15,827 nucleotides of DNA from SCTD01 sp038256525 (GTDB lineage: Bacteria; Actinomycetota; Actinomycetes; Mycobacteriales; SCTD01). Below are positions 5,338-13,046 of the stretch, in pieces. Location of the stretch: assembly GCA_038256525.1 (NCBI GenBank), contig JBBSKF010000088.1, positions 1 through 15,827 on the forward strand, given 5' to 3'. The position numbers were made by a program, and so were the translations under genes. Position 1 is the first letter of the stretch, and each line of letters begins with the position of its first letter. A model generated the notes under the pieces. That model saw only the letters and a program-made list of their open reading frames with translations. It searched no databases and was not told where the DNA came from.

Positions 5338-7062
5338 ATGGGCAGCACGGTGGATCAGCGCACGAGCGGGGTACGCAGCGGTCATCACCCACCGCGGCGA
5401 CCGCTGGAGCAGGCCCTGAACCGTCCCAGTCCCTCCGTCGGCGTCGACCCGCGGCGCACCGCCCGCGAGGCCTTCGGGTGGGACCGGCTGCGCCCCGGGC
5501 AGCTCGAGGCCATGGAGTCGGTGCTGGCCGGCCGGGACACCCTGGTGGTGATGCCGACCGGCTCGGGCAAGAGCGCGATCTACCAGGTGCCGGCCCTGTT
5601 GCTGCCGGGGCCGACCGTGGTCGTGAGCCCGCTGATCGCCCTGCAGCGTGACCAGGTGGCCGGGCTGCTCGCGCGCGAGGGAGCGGGCGGAGCGGTGCAG
5701 GCCAACAGCAGCCAGAGCGAGAAGGCGCGCGAGGCCGCGTTCGCCGCGCTGCGGGCCGGGGAGGTGGAGTTCTTCTTCCTCGCGCCGGAGCAGCTCGCCA
5801 AGCGTGAGGTGCTCGACGCGGTCGCCGCCGCGAAACCGTCGCTGTTCGTCGTCGACGAGGCGCACTGCATCTGTTCGTGGGGACACGACTTCCGCCCGGA
5901 GTACCTCCGGCTGCACAGCGCCGTCGAGCGGCTCGGCCGGCCGACCGTGCTCGCCCTGACCGCGACGGCGTCGCCACCGGTGCGCGAGGAGATCGTGAGC
6001 CGGCTGCGACTGCGCGAGCCGCGCCAGGTGGTCCGCGGCTTCGACCGGCCGAACCTGGCCCTGCAGGTGCAGGCCTTCCGCGACGACGAGCAGCGACGAC
6101 AGGCCGTCGTGCTGCGGGCGATGTCGGAGTCCAAGCCCGGCCTGGTCTACACCGCCACCCGCAAGAGCGCAGAGCAGTACGCTGCCGCCCTCGACGGGCT
6201 CGGGATCGACGCGGCGGCCTATCACGCCGGAATGCGCGCCTCGGCCCGGGAGACCGTCCACCAGCGCTTCATGTCCGGCCGGCTCGACGTCGTCGTCGCG
6301 ACCACAGCCTTCGGGATGGGCATCGACAAGGCCGATGTGCGCTTCGTCGTGCACGCCGAGGTGGCGGACTCGCTCGACAGCTACTACCAGGAGGTCGGCC
6401 GCGCCGGACGGGACGGCGAGCCGGCGGTCGCGGCGCTGTACTACCGGCCCGCGGACCTGGGACTGCGCACCTTCTTCGCCTCCGGCCGCACCAACTACGA
6501 CCAGCTCCGCAAGGTCGTGACCTTGGTCACCCACGCCGACGGTGCGGTCGAGCCGACGGCCCTCGCGGCCGAGATGGGCGTCGCGCCCACCCGCCTTGCG
6601 GGTCTGGTGAACCTGCTCGAGCAGGCCGGCGCGCTCGGGGTCCGGGCGGACGGCGCCATCGAGCGCGGGCCCGACGGGGTGACGGCGCAGGCTGCCGCCA
6701 AGGCCGCCGTGGCCGTGGCCGAGTGCCATCGCAAGGTCGAGCGGTCGCGGGTCGACATGATGCGGGCCTACGCCGAGACCACCGACTGTCGCAGGCAGTT
6801 CCTGCTGGCCTACTTCGGCGAGACGATGGACGACCCGTGCGGCCGGTGCGACACCTGCGATGCGGGCACGGCGGAGGAGCAGGCCGACGCAGGCGGCTCG
6901 CCGTACGCACTGCAGTCCAAGGTCAACCATGCGGTCTGGGGCACCGGCGTCGTGATGCGCTTCGAAGGGGACCGGATCGTCGTGCTGTTCGACGAGGTGG
7001 GCTACCGCGTGCTGTCCCTGGAGGCGGTCGCCGCGAAGGGCCTGCTCGAGGTGGCGTCGTGA
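5338..7062 (+). CDS. recQ: RecQ-family ATP-dependent DNA helicase, HRDC-less, with DUF3553-like tail
   Basis: A 574-residue superfamily 2 3'-5' DNA helicase acting in recombinational repair. Motif 0 is F-G-W-D-R-L-R-P-G-Q, motif I M-P-T-G-S-G-K-S (72-79) and motif II D-E-A-H (173-176), with the RecQ aromatic loop C-I-C-S-W-G-H-D-F-R-P. Motif III is A-L-T-A-T-A, motif V T-T-A-F-G-M-G-I-D-K-A-D and motif VI Y-Y-Q-E-V-G-R-A-G-R-D-G. The RecQ zinc domain has Cys484, Cys501, Cys504 and Cys507. A winged-helix-like stretch precedes it, so the RQC order looks altered. No HRDC follows; residues ~527-574 instead carry V-N-H-A-V-W-G-T-G-V-V…V-L-F-D-E-V-G-Y, resembling DUF3553. The first ~45 residues are poorly conserved, so the start is uncertain (ATG 5338, possibly GTG 5350; no RBS). 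The stop overlaps the next start as GTGA. Confidence 0.92.
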   Translation: MGSTVDQRTSGVRSGHHPPRRPLEQALNRPSPSVGVDPRRTAREAFGWDRLRPGQLEAMESVLAGRDTLVVMPTGSGKSAIYQVPALLLPGPTVVVSPLIALQRDQVAGLLAREGAGGAVQANSSQSEKAREAAFAALRAGEVEFFFLAPEQLAKREVLDAVAAAKPSLFVVDEAHCICSWGHDFRPEYLRLHSAVERLGRPTVLALTATASPPVREEIVSRLRLREPRQVVRGFDRPNLALQVQAFRDDEQRRQAVVLRAMSESKPGLVYTATRKSAEQYAAALDGLGIDAAAYHAGMRASARETVHQRFMSGRLDVVVATTAFGMGIDKADVRFVVHAEVADSLDSYYQEVGRAGRDGEPAVAALYYRPADLGLRTFFASGRTNYDQLRKVVTLVTHADGAVEPTALAAEMGVAPTRLAGLVNLLEQAGALGVRADGAIERGPDGVTAQAAAKAAVAVAECHRKVERSRVDMMRAYAETTDCRRQFLLAYFGETMDDPCGRCDTCDAGTAEEQADAGGSPYALQSKVNHAVWGTGVVMRFEGDRIVVLFDEVGYRVLSLEAVAAKGLLEVAS

Positions 7063-7994
7063 GCGCCCTCGAGGTGGATGCCGTCGTCGTCGGCGGTGGC
7101 CCGGCGGGGCTCGCGGCGGCCTCCTGGCTCGGTCGATACCGGCGTTCGGTGGTCGTCGTCGACTCCCGCGACTATCGCAACGCCTCCGTCGAGCGCTCGC
7201 ACGGCTATCTGGGACGTGACCCGCAGTCGCCGGCCGACCTGCTCCGGCGGGGGCGCGAGGAGGTGCTGGCCTACCCGACCGCCGAGATCCGCGTCGGTGC
7301 GGTCGAGGCGATCCGGCGACGGGATGACGGGTTGTTCGCGGTCGACGACGACCTTCTCGCCCACCGGGTCGTCCTGGCCTGCGGGGTGACGGACACCTTC
7401 CCGGAGGTCGAGGGCTTCTTCGAGCACTATGGCGCGTCGGTCTTCCACTGCCCGTCCTGCGACGGGTACGAAGCCCGCGACCGTGACGTTGTCGCCCTCG
7501 GGTGGGATCCCCACCTGGTCGGTTTCGCGACGGAGCTGCAGAACTGGGCCTGCTCGGTCACCGTGGTCACCGACGGCAGGCGCTTCGAAGGCGACGACGT
7601 CTGCAGGGGAACGCTTGCCGAGCAGGGCATCACGCTGCTCGAGCAGGACGCCGTGCGGTTCCTCGGCGAGCGGGGGGCACTGACCGGTGTGGAGCTGTCC
7701 GGGGGGCGGGTGCTGTCCGCCTCACTCGTGATGTTCTCGGTCGCCCACTCACCGCGCACGGCGCTGGGGGAGAAGCTGGGCTGCGCTCTGGACGACGAGG
7801 GCTACCTGCTCGTCGACAAGGACGGTCAGACGAGCGTGCAGGGTGTCTACGCGGCCGGTGACCTCACGCCGGGGCTCCAGCTGAGCCTGGTGGCTGCTGC
7901 CTCCGGCGTGGTGGCGGGTGTCGCCTGCGCCCAGTCGCTGTCCGGCGGGCGGGGGGCGCCGACGTCCCCGTCGCCCGCGCCTGCCGTTGACTGA
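7059..7994 (+). CDS. Thioredoxin-reductase-like FAD oxidoreductase (GliT-like, degenerate NADPH site)
   Basis: A 311-residue flavoprotein of the thioredoxin reductase fold. The N-terminal FAD motif is V-V-G-G-G-P-A-G (Gly12-Gly17). The redox-active disulfide is C-P-S-C-D-G-Y-E (Cys131, Cys134), and the second FAD motif is G-V-Y-A-A-G-D-L near residue 265. The NADPH domain lacks G-x-G-x-x-A and H-R-R: at residues 148-157 the sequence is G-W-D-P-H-L-V-G-F-A, followed by V-V-T-D-G. That resembles the branch that includes oxygen-dependent dithiol oxidases such as GliT, rather than true TrxB. The physiological dithiol partner is unknown, and no thioredoxin gene is adjacent. The GTG start overlaps the recQ stop (GTGA), so the two genes are translationally coupled. 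A long upstream extension of this frame lies over recQ and is not used. The last ~20 residues are a Gly/Pro/Ser tail. Confidence 0.85.
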   Translation: MSALEVDAVVVGGGPAGLAAASWLGRYRRSVVVVDSRDYRNASVERSHGYLGRDPQSPADLLRRGREEVLAYPTAEIRVGAVEAIRRRDDGLFAVDDDLLAHRVVLACGVTDTFPEVEGFFEHYGASVFHCPSCDGYEARDRDVVALGWDPHLVGFATELQNWACSVTVVTDGRRFEGDDVCRGTLAEQGITLLEQDAVRFLGERGALTGVELSGGRVLSASLVMFSVAHSPRTALGEKLGCALDDEGYLLVDKDGQTSVQGVYAAGDLTPGLQLSLVAAASGVVAGVACAQSLSGGRGAPTSPSPAPAVD

Positions 7995-8008
7995 GCCGTC
8001 GCCGCACA

Positions 8009-8053
8009 ACGCCGAAGGCCCCTCCGCACGAGCGTGCGAGGGGCCTTCGGCGT
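8009..8053. terminator. Strong bidirectional hairpin between convergent genes
   Basis: Positions 8009-8023 (AC then GCCGAAGGCCCCT) pair with 8039-8053. After a one-base bulge at 8024, CGCAC pairs with GTGCG around a 4-nt loop. This gives a stem of about 20 bp between the oxidoreductase stop (7994) and the stop of the minus-strand gene (8063-8065). A short T-rich stretch (GTCTTC) follows on the plus strand. Confidence 0.85.
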
Positions 8054-8062
8054 CTTCGGGGA

Positions 8063-8671
8063 CTAGTGGGTCACCATCTGCTTGGCTGCTGACGCTGCAC
8101 CGCTGGCCGCCGAGCCGACCGTGGACGGCAGGCCCTTGAGGACCCCGCCGACGACCTGCGACGGCCTCTGCTGCTCCTCGTGCAGCGAGGAACTGGCGAG
8201 CATCGCTCCGGTCAGGCCGGGGATGGCCCACTGCAGGGCCGACAGCTGCTTCTGCGCCTTGGCGATCTCCGGCGGCGTGGTGCCGATGGAGTCGGTGCCG
8301 CCACCGACCGGGACGTCACCCGCCTTCTGCATCTTCTTGCCGAGGACGCGCGCGTAGGCCGTGGCACCAAGCGCACCGGCGGTCAGCGCCAACTTGGTGT
8401 TGGTGTTGGCGAGCACGCCCTTCTGGTTGGCGACCCGGCCCTTGTTGGCGCGCATCAGCTGCGCGCCGCCGACCAGGTGGGCACCGATGGCGGCGGCGTT
8501 GACCGGGGTCCAGCGGCCCCAACCGGCGTTCGCGACGCGAGCTCGCTGGCGGGGGTCGTCGACGTCCGCCGCGGCGCCGTTGACGCCGATGGCGCCCATC
8601 AGCGAGCCCCCGAACCAGGCGGCGAGGCCGATGTCGTGCAGAGCGTGGGCGAGGGTGTTGCGCTCGGTCAT
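8063..8671 (-). CDS. Conserved actinobacterial membrane protein of unknown function
   Basis: A 202-residue protein that I recognise only as a conserved hypothetical. Four hydrophobic stretches are visible: about residues 13-33 (D-I-G-L-A-A-W-F-G-G-S-L-M-G-A), 53-73 (W-T-P-V-N-A-A-A-I-G-A-H-L), 92-110 (L-A-L-T-A-G-A-L-G-A-T-A-Y) and 147-166. Between the first two is a polar D-D-P-R-Q-R-A-R-V-A-N-A-G-W motif, and the tail is Ala/Ser/Gly-rich. The strong Shine-Dalgarno GGAGGA (8676-8681) is 4 nt before ATG 8669-8671, so this start is preferred over the longer open frame to 8803. It is divergent from the deaminase-associated genes and shares the hairpin terminator with the convergent oxidoreductase. 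A membrane location is likely; the role is unknown. Confidence 0.75.
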   Translation of the reverse strand: MTERNTLAHALHDIGLAAWFGGSLMGAIGVNGAAADVDDPRQRARVANAGWGRWTPVNAAAIGAHLVGGAQLMRANKGRVANQKGVLANTNTKLALTAGALGATAYARVLGKKMQKAGDVPVGGGTDSIGTTPPEIAKAQKQLSALQWAIPGLTGAMLASSSLHEEQQRPSQVVGGVLKGLPSTVGSAASGAASAAKQMVTH

Positions 8672-8675
8672 GGGT

Positions 8676-8681
8676 TCCTCC
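8676..8681 (-). promoter_or_regulatory. Strong Shine-Dalgarno deciding the membrane-protein start
   Basis: GGAGGA on the minus strand lies 4 nt before ATG 8669-8671. It rules out the upstream in-frame extension to 8803, which is basic, non-hydrophobic and lacks an RBS. Confidence 0.8.
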
Positions 8682-8826
8682 GGGAGTGATGTCGACGTAC
8701 GATTCGGCGTCTGTCCTTCGCCTACCCCTGCCTGGCGCGACCTGAACCCCGCGTACCGGCTTCCCTCTGCCCGGCTGGATCTGCGAGAGTCCGGGTCGAG
8801 CACGTCTGGACGAGGGGAGGCCGTTG

Positions 8827-9321
8827 GTGCCCAAGCAGCAGACCGAGGTCGACACGTACGCCGTGATCGCCTTCCGGGAGGAGGGCACCTGGCAGGTCGG
8901 CCTGTTGCCCGACGTGCTCGCCGACGACCTGGGCGGCCTGATTGCCGCCGTGCGTCAGCAGCCCGGGGAGAACGGCGCCTTCGCGCTCGTCGATGTCGCG
9001 GACGAGTTCTTTGTCGTGGTGCGGGTGCAGCTCGGACGGGTGCGCCTCCTGCTGTCCGACGTGACCGCCGCGGTGGCCTGGGACCTGGCCGTCCAGGTTC
9101 TCGAGCACCTCGACCTCGACGTCCCCGGCGACGACGACCTGGAGGAGGTCTGGCCGGCCGGCGACCTGAGCATCTTCGATGACATGGGGCTGGACGAGAT
9201 GGAGATGGGGGCCATCCTGGCCGACCTCGATGCCTATGCCGACGAGATGCTGACCTTGCTCGCTCGCCGCCTGGGGTTCGCGGATGCCTTCGAGCGGGTA
9301 GTCGAGGCGCTTGTGCAGTAG
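8827..9321 (+). CDS. tRNA adenosine deaminase-associated protein, paralogue 1
   Basis: A 164-residue acidic protein of the actinobacterial family annotated 'tRNA adenosine deaminase-associated' because it sits beside tadA. The N-terminal half is a beta-rich domain (Y-A-V-I-A-F-R-E-E-G-T-W, then D-E-F-F-V-V-V-R-V and R-L-L-L-S-D-V-T-A-A). The C-terminal half is helical with D-D-M-G-L-D-E-M-E-M and L-A-R-R-L-G-F-A-D-A-F-E-R-V-V-E-A-L. The GTG at 8827 is preferred because GGGGAGG (8814-8820) is 6 nt upstream; the TTG at 8824 would be only 3 nt from it. The gene lies 33 bp before a second family member and in the same direction as tadA, so a three-gene operon is likely. The molecular function is not established. 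Confidence 0.8.
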   Translation: MPKQQTEVDTYAVIAFREEGTWQVGLLPDVLADDLGGLIAAVRQQPGENGAFALVDVADEFFVVVRVQLGRVRLLLSDVTAAVAWDLAVQVLEHLDLDVPGDDDLEEVWPAGDLSIFDDMGLDEMEMGAILADLDAYADEMLTLLARRLGFADAFERVVEALVQ

Positions 9322-9354
9322 TCCGTTCGTTCTTCTGACTTTGGAGTTGTCCCC

Positions 9355-9851
9355 GTGTCCCACTTCGCTGCCGCGCTCGCCCGGACCGACTCGGGCTGGA
9401 CTGGGGTGGAGGTCGATCTTCACGAGGTCGAAGACCTCGACGAGCTGTCGGACCTGCTTCGGGACCTGACAGGTGACGGGAAGGGTCCGGCCCTGCTGCT
9501 GCTCGAGGAGGATGACGAGTACCTCGCCCTGGTGCGCGTGGACGGCGGCGCCGGCAGCATGCAGGAGCCGCGGGTGTTCCTGTCCGACCGGCGGGCGGTG
9601 CAGGGCAGTGACGTCGCGGCGATGCTGTGGGAGGAAGCCGAGGTCGAGGCGCCGGACGAGGACGACGAGGACGAGAGCATCCGTCCGGTCGCCGAGCCGG
9701 TCGGTGATGCGGCGTTGATGGCCGACTTCGGCATCACCGCTGAGGTGCTGCTCGAGCTCGCCGCGGAGGAGGGTCTACTCCCCGCCGACGTGCTCACCTC
9801 GTTGTGTGAGAAGGTCGGCTGCGTAGATGTTCTCGAGCAGTTGCGCGAGGG

Positions 9852-9855
<4 letters not shown>
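9355..9855 (+). CDS. tRNA adenosine deaminase-associated protein, paralogue 2
   Basis: A 166-residue very acidic protein with the same architecture as its upstream neighbour. A beta-rich N-terminal half (A-L-L-L-L-E-E-D-D-E-Y-L-A-L-V-R-V, then R-V-F-L-S-D-R-R-A-V) is followed by a Glu/Asp-rich linker (residues ~95-112). The C-terminal helical part has A-D-F-G-I, L-P-A-D-V-L and L-C-E-K-V-G-C-V-D-V-L-E-Q-L. The GTG start at 9355 is 8 nt after GGAG. The stop TGA overlaps the ATG of tadA (ATGA), so it is translationally coupled to the deaminase. The coupling suggests a partner or chaperone role for TadA, but that is inference. The pair looks like an old tandem duplication that has diverged strongly. 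Confidence 0.82.
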
Positions 9856-10313
<458 letters not shown>

Positions 10314-10323
10314 AGTCTGCCGC

Positions 10324-10413
10324 GGTGGCGTGTCCGAGCGGCCGAAGGAGCACGCCTCGAAAGCGTGTGAGGGGGCAACTCCTCCGTGGGTTCAAATCCC
10401 ACCGCCACCGCCA
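10324..10413 (+). tRNA. tRNA-Ser (anticodon CGA)
   Basis: Complete class II cloverleaf of 90 nt including an encoded CCA. The acceptor GGTGGCG (10324-10330) pairs with CGCCACC (10403-10409), with discriminator G10410 and CCA 10411-10413. The anticodon stem CACGC/GCGTG encloses the loop CTCGAAA, giving anticodon CGA (10358-10360), which reads UCG. A long variable arm, as expected for tRNA-Ser, precedes the T arm GTGGG-TTCAAAT-CCCAC (10386-10402). The gene is directly followed by integrase remnants, as expected for a tRNA used as an integration site. Confidence 0.97.
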
Positions 10414-10522
10414 GTCATCGGGGCGTTCTTGCAGGTCAGCGATCTGCGTGGCGCCGCCGAAGTCGTGTCGTGGGGCGATTGGTCGCAGGAGTGGTCACGA
10501 GGGGTCGTGAACGGTCCGCAGT

Positions 10523-10552
10523 GGTCACCGTCACCACTCCGTCCCGGTGACC
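10523..10552. repeat. 8-bp inverted repeat at the integrase stop
   Basis: GGTCACCG (10523-10530) and CGGTGACC (10545-10552) are perfect inverted arms separated by 14 nt. They straddle the end of the integrase remnant (stop at 10531-10533, minus strand). This could be the old terminator of the integrase; there is no T-run. Confidence 0.35.
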
Positions 10553-11180
10553 AGGTTCGCAACCCGCTTGGCGGCGTCGGCCTGCATCTCCAGGTCGACG
10601 TGGGAGTAGGTGTCAAGCGTGATCGACACGTTGGGCGTGCCCGAGGCGCTCTTGGACGACTCGAGGGTGGATGTCGGCGCGCAGGGCGAGCGTGGCGTGG
10701 CTGTGCCGCAGGTCGTGGAGCCGGATGGATGGGAGGCCGGCTGCTTTTACCGCCTTGCCGAACTTGTAGCTCAGGTTCTTCGGGTGCAGCGGCGAGCCGT
10801 CGAGCTGGCAGACGACGAGGTCCTGGTCGGCGTAGTTCGCGCCCAGGGCCATCCGCTCCTCGAGCTGGCGCGTCCGGTGCTGCCTGAGGGCGGTGACGGT
10901 GGCGCCGGGTCGAGGCGACCGTCCGGCGTCCCTTCTTCGTCTTCGGCGTTCCCCACGCGAACCCCGGCGAGCCCTTGCGCTGCACGTCTGTAGTGATCAA
11001 GGTCCTGGTGATCCGCAGGAACGCCGCCGGTCAGGAACTCACGGGTCCCGGTCGAGCCGCAAGCAGTCGCGACTGCGCCCCACGATCCAGGTCCTCGACT
11101 GCCGGATCCGGCCCGCCGAGCGAGTTGGCCTCGGGCGATCTTCCGAGTGGATCCCCAGTCCGCTCGCTCAAGGGTCACGC
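10531..11180 (-). pseudogene. Tyrosine integrase (phage/ICE type), multiply frameshifted
   Basis: The minus strand encodes pieces of an actinobacterial tyrosine recombinase in three frames. In order: T-L-I-T-T-D-V-Q-R-K-G-S-P-G and P-K-T-K-K-G-R-R-T-V (around 11000-10915, with the beta-hairpin Lys region). Then L-R-Q-H-R-T-R-Q-L-E-E-R-M-A-L-G through L-H-D-L-R-H-S-H-A-T-L and V-V-Q-E-R-L-G-H (10890-10635, the H-x-x-R and second His boxes). Last, N-V-S-I-T-L-D-T-Y-S-H-V with the catalytic Tyr, ending …V-T-G-T-E-W at 10531. Frameshifts are visible near 11025 (extra base before L-R-I-T), two near 10900-10915 and one near 10632 (an extra C after L-G-H-A). The catalytic-core Arg box and the N-terminal domain are not recognisable upstream of ~11040, so the left boundary is approximate. 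It points toward the tRNA-Ser gene, its likely target. It cannot make an active enzyme. Confidence 0.9.
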
Positions 11181-11209
11181 CGCCGAGACACGTGACAGAT
11201 GATCACAGC

Positions 11210-11220
11210 CGAATGATTCG
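11210..11220. promoter_or_regulatory. Short palindrome upstream of the ABC exporter genes
   Basis: CGAATGATTCG has 5-bp arms around one base and ends 51 nt before the GTG at 11272. It lies in the 90-bp AT-richer stretch between the integrase remnant and the exporter pair, where a promoter would be expected. An operator role is a guess; no convincing -10/-35 pair is visible. Confidence 0.3.
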
Positions 11221-11271
11221 ATGGATCAAATAGGTCGGCGCGGCGATCCCTGACATGACACCCTCCCTGGT

Positions 11272-13046
11272 GTGCTGCGGCTGGTGCGTGCTTGCGCTGC
11301 TGTCGATCGGCGCTTGACGGCAGTCGTCGTCGGTCTCGGGATACTGCAGGGGCTGCTCCTACCGGGTCTGATGTTGGCTACCGGCGCGCTCGTCGGCGCC
11401 GTGCAGTCGCAGGGGTCCGTCACGCTTCCGCTGGTTTCGGTCGGCGTGCTGTTCACGGTTCGGCGCCTCCTGGACCCGTTGGGGACGGCGCTCGGAGCGA
11501 TGCTCTGGCGAGGCGTTGACGAGTCGATGAGCGAAAGGGTCATGCGCTCGCTGGCGGACCCACCCGGGCTCGCGCACGTGGAGAACCCGACGGTTCTGGA
11601 CGCTGTCGTGCAGGCCGAGGGTGCGCTGACTGGGACGACTCCGGGCGAGGCCGCGGCCCATCTCGGCTTTTTCGTTCAGAGCCGAGTAACCGCGGCGGCG
11701 GCAGTGGTCATCGTGGCGAGCTACCGCCCCCTGCTCGTGCCGCTGCTGGTGGCCGCCTACGCCCTGACCTTCCGGTTCACGCGATGGCACTGGTATGAGG
11801 TGGCGCAGATCATCGAGGGAGGTACGGACGCACTCCGGCGCAGTTTCTACCTGCGCACCCTGGCCCTGACGCACACGGTGGCCAAGGAGACCCGGGTGTT
11901 CGGTCTCAGTGGATGGCTGGTGGATCGCTACCGTGCCAGTTGGCTGGCCGTGATGCGCGATGTGTGGCGCAAGCGACGCGAGGGCTGGCGACGGATATCG
12001 GGGTCGGCCTGCTGCTCGCGGCCGTGGAATCACTCGCCTTCGGTGTGCTGGCGAGCGATGCCACGGCCGGGCAGATCTCGCTGGGCAGAACCATCACGGT
12101 CGCCCAGGCGATCCTGGCGGTCGCCGTCTTGGCTGACTTCACTCCCTACCACGGCACGCTGACCGAATCCCTCGTGGCGATGGACCGGTTGGACGGCCTG
12201 GAACGGCTCGCTGCAGAGGCGAGCAAGCAGCTCGGCGGCGAACGCGACGCCAGTGCGCTGCCTCAGAGGTCGATTCGCTTCGAGAACGTTTCCTTTCGCT
12301 ATCCCGGCCGTGAGGTGGCGGTCTTCGACGGGTTCGACCTCGAGATCGAGGTCGGGCGTTCCCTTGCCGTCGTGGGTGAGAACGGCGCCGGCAAGACGAC
12401 ACTCGTCAAGCTCTTGGCTCGTCTGTACGACCCCGACGCGGGTCGGATCCTCGTCGACGGCGTCGATCTCCGCGAGCTCTCGCCGACGTCATGGCGGTCG
12501 CGGCTGGCGCCGGTCTTTCAGGACCATCTTCAACTGGAGATCTCGGCGTACGACAACGTCGCGTTCGGCTCGCTCGCCCACCAGCGCGACTCTGCGGGGG
12601 TACTGCGGGCAGCCGGCCTCGCTGGGGCGGGTCCGCTCATCGAGCGGCTGCCTGACGGGTGGGACACGACGCTGAGCCGCGCCTACACCGGAGGCACCCA
12701 GCTGTCGGGCGGTGAGTGGCAACGGCTCGCTCTGTCGCGGGCCCTATTCGCCGTCCAGGCAGGCGCCACCGTCCTGATCCTGGATGAGCCGACCGCGGCG
12801 ATGGATGTACGGGGCGAAGCCGAGGTCTACGAGCGGTTCCTCGAGTTGACCCGAGGAGTCACGACGATCGTGGTCTCCCACCGGTTCTCCACCGTCAGAC
12901 GCGCGGACCGGATCGTTGTCATCGAACACGGCCGTGTCGTCGAGGACGGCAGTCACGACGAGCTGGTGAAGTCCGACGGTCGCTACGCGCACATGTACCG
13001 CTTGCAGGCAGTTCGATTCACCTCGCCGGAGGCTGCAGGTGCGTGA
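11272..13046 (+). pseudogene. ABC exporter half-transporter 1 (permease-ATPase), one frameshift
   Basis: The reading frame begins at GTG 11272, bounded by an in-frame TGA at 11251. It codes for membrane helices and the coupling segment A-K-E-T-R-V-F-G. Near 11987 it loses frame: …K-R-R-E-G-W continues in the next frame as A-T-D-I-G-V-G-L-L-L. One extra G in 'tgg-cg' would restore an unbroken 591-residue exporter, and 1775+1 nt is divisible by three. The ATPase domain is intact: Walker A G-E-N-G-A-G-K-T (~12376-12399), Q-loop F-Q-D-H-L-Q-L, signature L-S-G-G-E (~12703), Walker B L-I-L-D-E-P-T and S-H-R-F. It overlaps the next gene by 8 nt, as in heterodimeric exporters. The substrate is unknown. 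Either a genuine inactivation or a sequencing error would look like this. Confidence 0.85.
13028..13032 (+). promoter_or_regulatory. Ribosome binding site of exporter 2, inside exporter 1
   Basis: GGAGG lies 6 nt before GTG 13039, inside the last codons of the upstream gene. It supports this start and suggests the second gene can be translated even though the first is frameshifted. Confidence 0.7.

Noticed and set aside
5305..6930. Long open frame (541 codons) antisense to the recQ gene
   Set aside because: Its product is Arg/Gly/His/Val-rich without any motif, and the plus strand encodes all RecQ motifs. It is a by-product of high GC and third-position bias.
5877..7058. Upstream extension of the oxidoreductase frame over recQ
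   Set aside because: The extension is low-complexity Arg/Gly/Ala sequence. The FAD motif starts right after GTG 7059, which overlaps the recQ stop, so the gene begins there.
8009..8053. Hairpin considered as a transposon end or small RNA
   Set aside because: It sits exactly between two convergent stop codons, as a shared terminator should, and no second copy is seen in the window.
10392..11000. 202-codon minus-strand frame, considered as an intact gene
   Set aside because: Only its first ~30 codons match the integrase; it then runs out of frame and even crosses into the tRNA, so it is a frameshift product.
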